Source: Sorghum bicolor
Lineage: Eukaryota > Streptophyta > Magnoliopsida > Poales > Poaceae
Assembly: GCF_000003195.3 (NCBI RefSeq)
Contig: NC_012873.2
Coordinates: forward strand, 49,943,166-50,007,165
DNA length: 64,000 bases
Direction: 5' to 3'
Each line of letters begins with the position of its first letter. The first letter of the stretch is position 1. The translations under genes and the position numbers were made by a program. Positions 1 to 10,096 of this stretch are shown piece after piece. Under the pieces are notes generated by a model. That model searched no databases. It was given only the letters and a program-made list of their open reading frames with translations, and was not told where the DNA came from.

Positions 1-1160
1 TTAGATCAGATGACTCAACCTAATGGAAAGATAATCTATCTATATTTATGTTTTGTTTATATCTTCCAAAGATTGAATGTGCAATACTTTAGCTTATATG
101 ATTAAGAGTGTGGGATCACGAAGGTAGTACTAAGAACAAAGATTAAAGGACTAAACATGTTGAATTAATTGGGTTGATTAATTTGGAGCTACAAATCATA
201 CATGTTTGTCTCTTTATTTTATGTGAACGCTGGAACCAAGGAGAAGCTTATAAAAGTGATAGTCAAGTACCTTAAAATGTTACCTTACTTGAAGAGTGAC
301 GGTACAGTATCACCTTGTGGAAGCTTTCCTTTCTTAGCGGTTGTGCATCGTGTTTGTGGCACCCTCCATGGATCATCTCTTTATGATGAATGAGCTATGT
401 CCTTCTTGTGCAAATTGTTAAACTTCATGTGTCTCCTTTATCTCCAATGAGTTTGTATCTCAGGACTTCCCAGGTTGATATTGAAAGTTTTCCTGCAGGG
501 GTTAGTCCAACAAAATATCCCATATCTACTATAGCATACTATCGGCTCAAAAATCAACCTAGACACCATGTCTAATTTGATTTAGGAGGGCATTTTAACC
601 TAAGCACCATGCTTAATTTAAAAATCCTTTGGAAGTAAGATCATCATTCCTAAACTAAGCACCATGCTTGATTTAAGAGATAAATGAAACTACTCCAAAC
701 CTAGACATATACTAAAGCAAATAAAGGTAGCATGAGAGCATTTATAGCGATCTACTCAAGTGGAGGTGAAGTAGTGTAATTAGTATTTAACAAATTGAGC
801 ATGTCTCAAAGGTAAGGACAACCAACATAGCAACATGGCAAATGATGTTTTTATGTGAAGTACTCCCCCAAGCTTGAATTTTGCAAAATTCAAGATTGGA
901 TAAATTTAATTCAATGTTGCATGATGATTGGTTGGACATACCTTGTGCTTGTCATTCATCCGATCTTCTTGCTCCAATCCTAGAAAGGTTAGTGGCAAGA
1001 ATACCCGAAGGAATATTTCTACAATTATCTCAATATGCTCAATACACAAGGCAATGTTGTAAATAATTAGAAGTTCATGTTACGATCTGATAAGTGCTTG
1101 CTAAGCTTATCCTTGGGAAACCATCAAGTTATGTTGGTGAAGTGGTTTCCCCTCCAACAC

Positions 1161-2093
1161 CTACCTATATCGAGATCTACAATATTTATTATAGACATAT
1201 GCATCGACAACCGCCCTTTTAAAGTTTTTATAAATAGAAAAGAAGAGGGGGTTGGAGATCTCAAATGTGGTGATGATGGAGAGACCGATTGATTGGAGAG
1301 ATGTTTTATATGAGCAAGGACTGGGTAAGGTATTTATGAAATAACTTCCATGCTCACTGTTGTTTCTCTCATTCTCAAACTCCAAGGATGATTCTTCATG
1401 AATGCTAAAAATTCCTCTAGGATTGTCTCTCAAGTTTGTTTTATCTATCCATTCAATGGTGATAGCACATGGATTTTTAATGCCCTCTAGCCATTGATGT
1501 TGCTCTTCTCGATCCTCCTTCTTATGCATGGGATGTCTAGAGAGATTCATAGGATTATCGGGAGGTTTAAGAGAAAGAGCATAGTAGTATTTATTAAGCT
1601 CAAGGAAGGGTTTGATAGCTGAATCATGGGATTGAAGTGTTTGGAAATTGGCTATTGAAACTTCCTTTCCTTGTCTGGGAGATGATTCCTTCTCTATCTC
1701 TAGGAATTTTTTATGAAGACTAGTACAAGAAGGATGTCCACAAATGAAGACATACCTTCCTTTACTAATAGATAAAGAAAGAAGGACTCTACCAAAGGTT
1801 ATATGATTAAGACCAATGTGAAAATATCTAGGAAAAACATGGTCTTGTAGGGCTAGGTCTAAACCAGAATTTATAGAAAGATTAATAGATTCCCTAGGTG
1901 TAGCTAAAAGTGCATTATCTTTTTGATTAAAAGATATGACCTCAGCTATAGAAAAGGGTTGGTTTTGACATATTGCAATCAACTCCGGACACAGATCATA
2001 ATTAGGGGCAGGACGTGTTGACTCCCATGGTCTATGGCTGGTCTCCGAAGGTGCAAAGAATTTAATAATAGGTATGGAATTTGAGTTATCCAT
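1161..2093 (-). CDS. Leader ORF of gypsy element A, unknown protein (310 aa)
   Basis: An uninterrupted 310-codon ORF begins with ATG at 2093, about 90 bases after the primer site, where gag would be expected. I recognise no gag, zinc-knuckle or other domain. The N-terminal part starts MDNSNSIPIIKFFAPSE; the middle has a Cys/His-bearing stretch (FICGHPSC); the C-terminus is basic (KNFKRAVVDAYVYNKYC). The C-terminal 60 or so residues recur in frame in element C (18628-18840) with mostly conservative changes, which supports real coding. C has lost the preceding 240 codons. It could be a diverged gag or an accessory protein; function is unknown. Confidence 0.6.
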   Translation of the reverse strand: MDNSNSIPIIKFFAPSETSHRPWESTRPAPNYDLCPELIAICQNQPFSIAEVISFNQKDNALLATPRESINLSINSGLDLALQDHVFPRYFHIGLNHITFGRVLLSLSISKGRYVFICGHPSCTSLHKKFLEIEKESSPRQGKEVSIANFQTLQSHDSAIKPFLELNKYYYALSLKPPDNPMNLSRHPMHKKEDREEQHQWLEGIKNPCAITIEWIDKTNLRDNPRGIFSIHEESSLEFENERNNSEHGSYFINTLPSPCSYKTSLQSIGLSIITTFEISNPLFFSIYKNFKRAVVDAYVYNKYCRSRYR

Positions 2094-2180
2094 AAAAATA
2101 AAAAGATAAAAGAATAAAAGTATAAAAGTATAATACAAGATAATAGCAAGACTCAAAGTTATCTCAGCAAACCGTCTTTC

Positions 2181-2198
2181 TCCCCGGCAACGGTGCCA
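2181..2198 (-). promoter_or_regulatory. Primer binding site, tRNA-Asp type
   Basis: On the minus strand this reads TGGCACCGTTGCCGGGGA, eight bases inside the LTR end. It pairs with the 3' end of plant tRNA-Asp (TGGCGCCGTTGCCGGGGA) except for one base. This primer type is common in several plant Ty3/gypsy lineages. Confidence 0.8.
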
Positions 2199-2206
2199 GA
2201 AATGCT

Positions 2207-3438
2207 TGTTGATATTTGGTAACGCAATTAGAAAATGATCCGCAAGCGCACGGATATCGGTGAGCATTTCACCCGGGAGATTTTCCAGAGTATCGTATTT
2301 ATATTTTTACCACTGGGAGAAAGGGTGCATCTGACTAACTAAATCTATTGCTACTACCCCTTTAGGCTACAAAGAATGTCTCTCGATGTGAGTGATGTAT
2401 AGAGAAGACTGCAACCGTAGTCTCGTTCTAACCTTGGTAAGGATGATCTACTGTTCTATTGGGGAGGCTCACGGAATCTAGACAACACAAAGGATGTTCG
2501 ACCCGCACCTATAAACCTACCCGTCCTGCTAACGAGATGTGATCTACAAAGGTAACTCGGAAATGTCACGTTCCTCGCTACTACCACGGTCCAGCTAGTC
2601 AGGGGATATCTATGAGTACCCTAGCCTAAACACCACGTTTACGCTAACAAGTGATTACTCTAATACTCAACTGGAAGAGGATTAAAGTAAACTCATAAAC
2701 CAAAGAACAATAATACAAGAACTTACTAGTATTAGAAGTCGAATTAGTGAAGAATCTTAGAAGCAAGCCTCGGGTTAGGAGACTTGATCCCGTAGGTACA
2801 ACTCGGAGTAGACACCGATAGGCCGGCCTTCCTCCGATCCACACCTCCACTCTATCTCTCTCAATCTAGTAGTAACTAGAAGATCTATTTCTACTTTACA
2901 TTGGTTGCTAAGCCTAAAAGAAATATTATTTAGAGAAGAGGTTTTCCTTCGAGGGCACCCCTCAATCTCTATGATAATTTCTTGTCTCCTCCAGGGGCCA
3001 GAGGGGGTCTCCTTATATAGTCCTCCCCTTCTATGCGTTTTTGGGTCGATAGGCGAGGTGGTACTATGTTATTCTGGATCCAATAGGTCGGTGGAACATC
3101 GTGTGCGAAGAGAGTCCGGAACGGAGTCCAGAGGTGGGCGGGCGCCCAGGTCCTCAGGGCGGGCGCCCTGGGCCTAGCCCCGTTCGGGCTCCGCTTCCTT
3201 CCCGTGGTTTCTGGAGTCTTCTAGATGGTAGAAAATTGCGCGGTGGGTTGATATCTCTATGTAATCCCGACATGTGGGCCTTTCTTCCTTATTTCCTGAT
3301 AACCCCCTGCAGAAATAGACAAACACCAAAACTCGTGGAATTCTGTCAGATAAACCCCTAAGTCTAGATGTTGATTTCATTTGGATCCTTTTCTTTGTTT
3401 ATTTGATAATTAAATTTGATACTTAAGGACCGTCAACA
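2207..3438 (-). repeat. LTR of gypsy element A (5' LTR, minus strand)
   Basis: A 1232-bp LTR whose minus-strand sequence begins TGTTGACGGTCC and ends ATATCAACA. It matches, inverted, the LTR at 6465-7694. A TATA-like stretch in the minus orientation lies near 3014, upstream of a conserved block beginning near CCCCTGGCCCC. The GC-rich run GGGCGCCC near 3135-3175 is shared with the other LTRs of this family. Confidence 0.88.
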
Positions 3439-3440
3439 AC

Positions 3441-4183
3441 TGGTACTAAGGAGAGGGCACCCATCATCTTAGGGAGGCCATTCCTAAACACCAGAGCTGT
3501 CATCTACGCTAATGCTGCCAAGATCAGTCTCTACATCAAGGGGAAGAAGGAGATTTTCCTTCAGGAACAAGACTGCACAAACTTCAGAGCAATCCTGACA
3601 TAAACCAAGAAAGAGGACCAACAGGAGGAACAAGAACAGCAAATGTGGACCGAGTCAGCTGAGATGGTCACTGCAGCTCAAGGAGGTCAAGATCGTCGAC
3701 TCGAGTCACCTTTCTTGATCAAGAAGTACGACCCTGATGTTCCAAGCATTGAGTGCACAATCAACAGATACCCTTTTTAGAAGACACTCTACAACACCGG
3801 ATCTGACGACAACATAATGGCCGCAGTCACTTATCAGCTCCTGCATGGAACTATGCCCCTACAACCAATATATTCAGCTCCAGATGATTTTCGAGTCATT
3901 GACATGGTAGAAGACGAGTATAATCCACCTACCATCCTTGGAAGACCGTTCCTCAAACACTATCAAGGCTACCATCTATATTGGAACCAGAGAAGTCCAC
4001 ATGCACTTCCTCTCTGAGAAGGTGGGCCGCTATTTTACTGACCCTAACTATTTAGTTGAAGACTCTAAGCAGGTCAAGACAAGAAGAAGGCGACGCAACC
4101 GAAACCAGAGGAGGCAAATCATCAAGGACGAATGGGTAGACTATGAAGGAGAAGTGATAAGGTCTGAAGACATACAGCTTTAA
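3441..4183 (+). pseudogene. Tandem retropepsin-like region of element B (degenerate)
   Basis: The first unit retains the C-terminal half of a gypsy aspartic protease (APIILGRPFLNT then AAKISLYIKG, about 3455-3540). A second, more diverged unit follows at about 3770-4030 with LYNTGSDDNIM in place of the usual catalytic DLGA/DFGS, then PPTILGRPFLKH. A frameshift near 3950 moves the reading into another frame, which continues with a basic stretch (TRRRRRNRNQRRQ, near 4080) to a stop at 4183. The normal active-site Asp is Asn in the second unit, so it is probably not a protease. Element C has the same two-unit layout. Confidence 0.7.
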
Positions 4184-6450
4184 TAGAACTGTCCTGAGGA
4201 GACCGTAGCACCGAGTCAGGTGTGGAGAGAGATGATAGTTACACACGAAGAGGAGGCACCGCCGAAATCGCCGACTACGCCATCCAACGAATCCCAGGAC
4301 GACTGAGAAAACGGAGAGTCCCGTTCCGAGGACTTAAAAACATCGAACGCCTTGCCAATAGGTAAACTTGGTAGTTATCCTTTTCCATTCAATAGTTTGC
4401 TTAGTTAATCAGGTTCATGCTATCTTGAAAAGAAAATATAGTAAGCCCCATATGAGTATGTTCATGGCATAAAACCCATAAGTACATTCACTGTGGTGGC
4501 ATAAAAATAAAATAAATAAGTTTTCATCTTACAATAAAAATATAAAAATAATAAGTGCATGATCCTGCTAAATAAGTAATATTTATTGAGGAGGCTCAAC
4601 ATGATAAAGGCTAGATATTTATGCTAACACTTAACCAGTTCCACAAAGCTTTGTTGTCTATTTGAGCTCCACAAAATTTAAGAATCAAGAAGACTAGCAG
4701 ACGGAGGACATTCTAATCGCTGTCAGAATGCTACTGACTTTCAAATACACCTCTGCCACCTGCTAGCTACATCAGAAGAAATTACGTCAAAATCCAGCTT
4801 GGGGGAGAGCACCCCCATTTATCCAGCTAAGTGTTTCTACTCGCGTTTATACTTTACTCAAATAATAAAAGATGCATAATCATGAAAACCCAAATAAAGA
4901 TTTTGTGCTTTTATATATTTTTGCTTAGTTTGCTAAATAAATAAATAAATAAAGTTTGCTATGAACCCTCATGATAAACTCTCACATGGAAATGATGAAT
5001 AGTTGCTCTGCCATGACTAGTTCTTAAAATTGAAATCTCTCTCAAGTTTAGACATGACTGTTATGAAGTAAGATTTGCTCTAAACCTGAACTTGTGGGAA
5101 GAGTACTTGATCTAAAGTCTAAGTCGTTAACGGATATGATATGGGAAGGTTGAGCTGCTGTTTATCTGTTCCTAGAGATGCTAGAATTCTGGAGAATTTT
5201 ATCTTTAAAAAATCTTTAAAATAACACATGATGAGTTCCTATATGATGAGAGTTTAAATTCCTACCACAGCCATATATACATGCTTGCTAGACTTTGAGC
5301 CACATATTTACTTTTTACTGCTTATGAGCATTGAGTGTGGTCAAGCTGTGTAGACCCTTAGGAGCTTGTCATGTGGTTAAAATCAAGATTCACTTGCACG
5401 TTCACTCATACATGCTACTTCTACTCCGGAAGTACCATCCACATATATCCACTCATTTCCATCTCCAGATTCACCCAAAATTATTCTACTCCTAATCCGG
5501 GAGAGAATAGCCAAAAACATTTTCCTATCCCTGTTATTCCCTGTGAAATAAATGCTCCAGTTATTTTGGTTACTACCACTTGCTACATTATTTCAGGAGA
5601 TGAGTGCTCTAAAAAAAAGAAAAAAATATTAATACGAGGAAATAAAAAGGGGCAAGTGCCCGGAACCTCGAAGAAAAAGAAAAAGTGAGACGAGAGGTAA
5701 AAATGGACAAGTGTCCGACAGTAGAATTAGGGGTACAAGATACCCACCTGAGAGGAAAGAAAAAGAAAATATAGAGCATCTCATTCTCCCCAAAAAGCTT
5801 CAAAGTGCAAGAAAGGTATGTATCCCCTTAAAAGAGCAAAAGTAGAATTAGACTTTCACCATTATTATCATCATCATCACCATACACCATTCATTCGCCA
5901 CACATGCACATCTTGATTTGACTTATTGACTTGTTTCTCTAGATCCATGGTTTGACTATGCAATAAATGTCTTGTAAGTATGTATTATCTGTCTCCCACC
6001 TATGAGCTCCAGATATCAAAACCTTATTAGAGTAGGGTGAGAGAGAAGGCAATATCACTATGCCTCATACCAAAAATACCACATACTTTGAGAGAAGGCA
6101 TATACCATTACTGCCTTGGTAAGGATCCAGAAATACCACAAAAGAGAGATCTGAGAGAATTATATAAGGAATCTCTGAGTTTTATTTGAAAATCTGCAAA
6201 AACCCCAGAGCTATAGCTGATCAAGAATAAGAGACATGGCGCTTGACTTGACCGTTCTATCTTTTAACTGCTCAAGACACAAGTGACGGTTACAAGCCCC
6301 ATGGTGAAAGGTAAAATGAGTAAGTTTTAAGTCTTAACAGTTTATTCTAACTCAGAGATGAGATCTTGCATGAATGCGTGTGTACTTTTAAGAAATGAAA
6401 CCACTGCAGAAACTCTTGAGTTCATCCTTGCTCAGGGATGAGCAAGAGGT

Positions 6451-6464
6451 AAGCTTGGGGGAGT
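6451..6464 (+). promoter_or_regulatory. Polypurine tract of element B
   Basis: AAGCTTGGGGGAGT lies directly before the 3' LTR start (TGTTGACAG at 6465). Element C has the near-identical AGCTTGAGGGAGCT at the same place. This is the expected site of plus-strand priming. Confidence 0.75.
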
Positions 6465-7694
6465 TGTTGACAGTCCTTAAGTACCAAATATAATCATCAA
6501 ATAAATAAAGAAAAGGATCCAAATGCAACCAACACCTAGAATTAGGGTTTGATCTGACAGAATTCCACGAGTTTTGGTGTTTGTCTATTTCTGCAGGGGG
6601 TTATCAGGAAATAAGGAAGAAAGGCCCACATATCGGGATTACATAGAGATATCAACGCACCGCGCAATTTTCTACCATCTAGAAGACTCCAGAAGCCATG
6701 GGAAGAAAGCAGAGGCCGAAAGGGGCCAGGCCCAGGGCGCCCGCCCTGAGGACCTGGGCGCCCGCCCACCTCTGGAAGCCTTTCGGGACTCTCTTCGCAC
6801 ACGACGTTCCACCGACCTAATAGATCAAAGATAATGTAGTACCACCTCGCCTACCGACCCAAAAATGCATAGAGGAGGACTATATAAGGAGATCCCCCTG
6901 GCCCCTGGAGAAGACAAGAAATTATCATAGAGATTGAGGGGTGCCCTCGAAGGAAAACCTCTTCTCTAAATAATATTTCTTTTTAGGATTAGCAACCAAT
7001 GTAAAGTAGAAATAGATCTTCTAGTTTCTACTAGATTGAGAGAGATAGAGTGGAGGTGTAGATCGGAGGAAGGCCGGCCTGTCGGTGTCTACTCCGAGTT
7101 GTACCTACGGGATCAAGTCTTCTAACCCGAGGCTTGCTTCTAAGATTCTTTAGTAATTCGACTTCTAATACTAGTAAGTTCTTGTTTTATTGTTCTTTGG
7201 TTTATGAGTTTACTTTAATCCTCTTCCGGTTGAGTATTAGAGTAATCACTTGCTAGCGTAAACGTGGTGTTTAGGCTAGGGTACTCATAGATATCCCCTG
7301 ACTAGCTGGACCGTGGTAGTAGCGAGGAACGTGACATTTCCGAGTTACCTTTGTATCCTATATCTTGTTAGCAGAACGGGTAGGTTTATAGGTGCGGGTC
7401 GAACATCCTTTGTGTTGTCTCGATTCTGTGAGCCTCCCCAATAGAACAGTAGATCATCCTTACCAAGGTTAGAACGAGACTACGGTTGCAGTCTTCTCTA
7501 TACATCACTCACATCGAGAAACATTCTTTGTAGCCTAAAGGGGTAGTAGCAATAGATTTGGTTAGTCAGATGCACCCTTTCTCCCAGTGGTAAAAATATA
7601 AATACGATAACTCTGGAAAACCTCCCGGGTGAAACGCTCACCGATATCCGTGCGATTGCGGATCATTCCCTGATTGCGTTACCAAATATCAACA
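6465..7694 (+). repeat. 3' LTR of gypsy element B
   Basis: A 1230-bp LTR begins TGTTGACAGTCC and ends ATATCAACA. It is the inverted counterpart of 2207-3438. A TATA-like CTATATAAGG lies near 6880. It is related to, but clearly diverged from, the LTRs of element C. The five bases after it (ACCGG) would be the target duplication, but the left copy is not in the window. Confidence 0.88.
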
Positions 7695-7699
7695 ACCGG

Positions 7700-7912
7700 T
7701 TTGCAACACAAACATCTAGTGCCACTCTATGCAACCTCACGATGCAATCACACTAGAATCACTCACTTGTACAATCAGATGATCACTACTACAAAAAATG
7801 GTGCTTTCCATGGTAGTTTTGTGGTGATGTTCTCAGAAATGGTCATAGAATTCTACTATTTGTGATGGTTCATTCTTTGGGTGATACAACTATGATGGCT
7901 ACTTTTATTTTT
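7700..7912 (+). repeat. CACTA terminus plus flank, copy 1
   Basis: This copy starts in TTGCAACACAAACATCTAG and runs through the CACTA-like end at 7784 to about 7912. It matches 8191-8410, with small differences, in both the flank (about 85 bp before CACTA) and the subterminal region. The flank being included shows a duplication or nested target rather than two simple element ends. Confidence 0.7.
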
Positions 7913-8190
7913 CTCCATTGTGACGACCAACACTTCGTGGTTCGGTGACTAATTGGTATTCCCACAAACCGAGCCCTCACATAGGGCACCGCAAGAACCT
8001 ACCGCAAGTGTGGTAGCTCAATGACACGCTCCACTAGAGTTTCTCTTCACAATCCCCATGGCGCGAGCACAATTTCCCTCATAATCTCTTCTCTAGAGCA
8101 CTACACAATCTCCTTGCATGCTTCGACAGAGTCACAAGCCACCAAGCCATCTAGGAGGTGGCAACCTCCAAGAGTAACAAGCACCACCGA

Positions 8191-8410
8191 CTTTCAACAC
8201 AAACACCTAGTGCCACTCGATGCAACCTCACGATGCAATCGCACTAGAATCGCTCACTCACATAATCGGATGATCACTACTGCAAGAAATGGTGCTTTCC
8301 ATGACTATTTTGTGGTGACGTTCTCAGAAATGTCATAGAATTCTACTATCTATGACGGTTCATTCTTTGGGTCATACAACTATGATGGCTAGTTTTATTT
8401 TTGTCATAGT
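8191..8410 (+). repeat. CACTA terminus plus flank, copy 2
   Basis: This is the second copy of the 7700-7912 unit, with CACTACTGCAAGAAATGG at 8275 and the shared run GTGCTTTCCATG. About 280 bp of unrelated sequence separates the two copies. Confidence 0.7.
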
Positions 8411-8765
8411 TGGACATCATAGAGTAGTATGGGAACTGAGTTGTAAATCCATGATAGATGGCTTGGTTTGGTCACAGATGAGCGTCCAACATGGAGTTGA
8501 CATGGACGTCCATGTGGATCCTCCATGGGTAGGTATAATATATAAAAAAAATTAGGAAAGATAGGACCCACCTGCTTGTCCTCTAATTTGTAGTGGATCT
8601 AGGAATTGAAACTAGGACCTTTTTGACTCCACTAAGAGGTGCTTACCACTAGGTTACTACTGTGTTGTTGAATAATGTGTATCTTCTATCTATTTATAGT
8701 AACTACATCACATTGAGATTAAGGACTGACTTGTTCACATAGCGTCTGCGCCTATCCGCATTCAC

Positions 8766-9302
8766 TCTGGGCGTAATTAACCGAAGACCGAAGACCGAAC
8801 CGAACTAACCGAGACCGAGACCGAACTAACCGAGACCGAACTTTTCGGTCATAAATTCGGTCCCGGCTTCCAACTAACCGAACTTTATACGGTTAGTTCG
8901 GGTATAGGTGTCGGTTAACCGAACTAACCGAACTAACCGAAATTCTCTGTTGGGAGTCCTAAACTATTTTTTTATCTTTTAAAAGACTTGATTGTGTGTT
9001 GTTTTTGTTGTGTCATTGTGAGTTTGTGACTTGTGAGTTGTGAGATGCTACTATAGTTAGTATTTGAATAAGGAGAACCAAGATATTTGTATTATTTTGT
9101 GCAAACATGCTGCTGAAATTTGATACAAATGTGCTAGTCCGGTTAGTTCGGTCGTGACAGAGACCGAACCGAACTAACCGAGACCGAAATTGCTCGGTCT
9201 TTATTTTTTTAACTAACCGATCGGTCCTTGTTTTGTGATGACCGAACTTTCAAAATAACCGAGGAACCGATCGGTTCGGTTCGGTCAGACCGAACGCCCA
9301 GA
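8766..9302. mobile_element. Small TIR element rich in ACCGAACTAACC motifs
   Basis: The left end TCTGGGCGT (8766-8774) and right end ACGCCCAGA (9294-9302) are inverted copies. Both subterminal regions are packed with ACCGAAC and GTTCGGT words in alternating orientation, while the centre (about 8950-9120) is AT-rich and free of them. There is no coding capacity. A short non-autonomous hAT- or MITE-like element fits this layout; I could not identify a target-site duplication. Confidence 0.65.
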
Positions 9303-10096
9303 CCTAATCCGCATGATAGTTATTGCGTCGAAATAGAATAGAGTCGTCAACACTGCTGCTCCTATCCGCATAGTGTGTCAACATAGAGACCATGGTGGTG
9401 GCGTAGGTGGTGGCTAGTAGGAGGATCTGGCGGCAACGACGTGGTTGTAGGTGTTGGCGGTGGTGTTAGAGGTAGAGTTGGAGCCGGCATAGTTGGAGGC
9501 GATGGCAACGGTATAGGCATGGTCGTGGTAGCAACGGTGTTGGCCTCAACAAGCGGCCACTGAAGGAAGGTCGATCTGTGGACTGCACTGCTTCGTGAAG
9601 GCTTCACCTGCAGCCCACTCGATTTGGATTAGTATGAAGTTTGAATTCTGAAAAAATATCACCTGTGATTCCCTTGTTTTCTACAATGAATACCTGCTAC
9701 TGTATGTGATTGATTAAACTAAATTAGGATGTCTGATATTGGTTACAAGCGTTCATACTCTGCCATTTTATTTATTATTCATGTATCGATGGCCACTATA
9801 GTCTGTAGGTATCCTATGTCACTCTATATGATAGTTGAATGGTCACTTCTAAATAATTGGTTGATTGTACTGACTATGATATACAATGCTTATGTTACAG
9901 GTAATCCCATTGCCACTATAGGTAAAACTATGAGAATTTGAGAGATCTAGATGTTTTACTTTACCAAATAGAATAGGTCTACCTTACAAAAGATATGTAC
10001 CTCAAATTTAATCCACAATTAAATTCACATGTGTTCTTTGTAAGTCGATGTGGTAGTTCTAATGGAGCTGAGATGTGTTTTGCATATTTTTTGTAG

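Larger units (their letters stand above)
1..3438 (-). mobile_element. Non-autonomous Ty3/gypsy element A, 5' part
   Basis: Reading leftwards on the minus strand, this copy has an LTR (3438-2207), a tRNA-Asp-type primer site (2198-2181), a leader ORF (2093-1161) and further internal sequence that runs off the left edge. The stretch 1-1160 is, in reverse complement, recognisably the same as 18840-20000 of the complete element C, which confirms orientation and family. The element lies against protease-coding sequence of element B at 3439, so it probably inserted into B. Its 3' half and second target-site copy lie outside the window. No RT or integrase sequence is visible in any copy here, so the family looks non-autonomous. 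Confidence 0.85.
3439..7694 (+). mobile_element. Non-autonomous Ty3/gypsy element B, 3' part
   Basis: This is the 3' portion of a plus-strand copy of the same family as A and C. It starts inside the first protease domain at 3439, where A abuts it. It continues through a second protease-like region, about 2.2 kb of non-coding sequence (4184-6450) and a polypurine tract, and ends with a 3' LTR. The internal sequence is collinear with 20558-23444 of element C. The non-coding part holds A-rich stretches and short ORFs with no recognisable domain. The 5' half presumably lies left of element A, outside the window. Confidence 0.82.
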
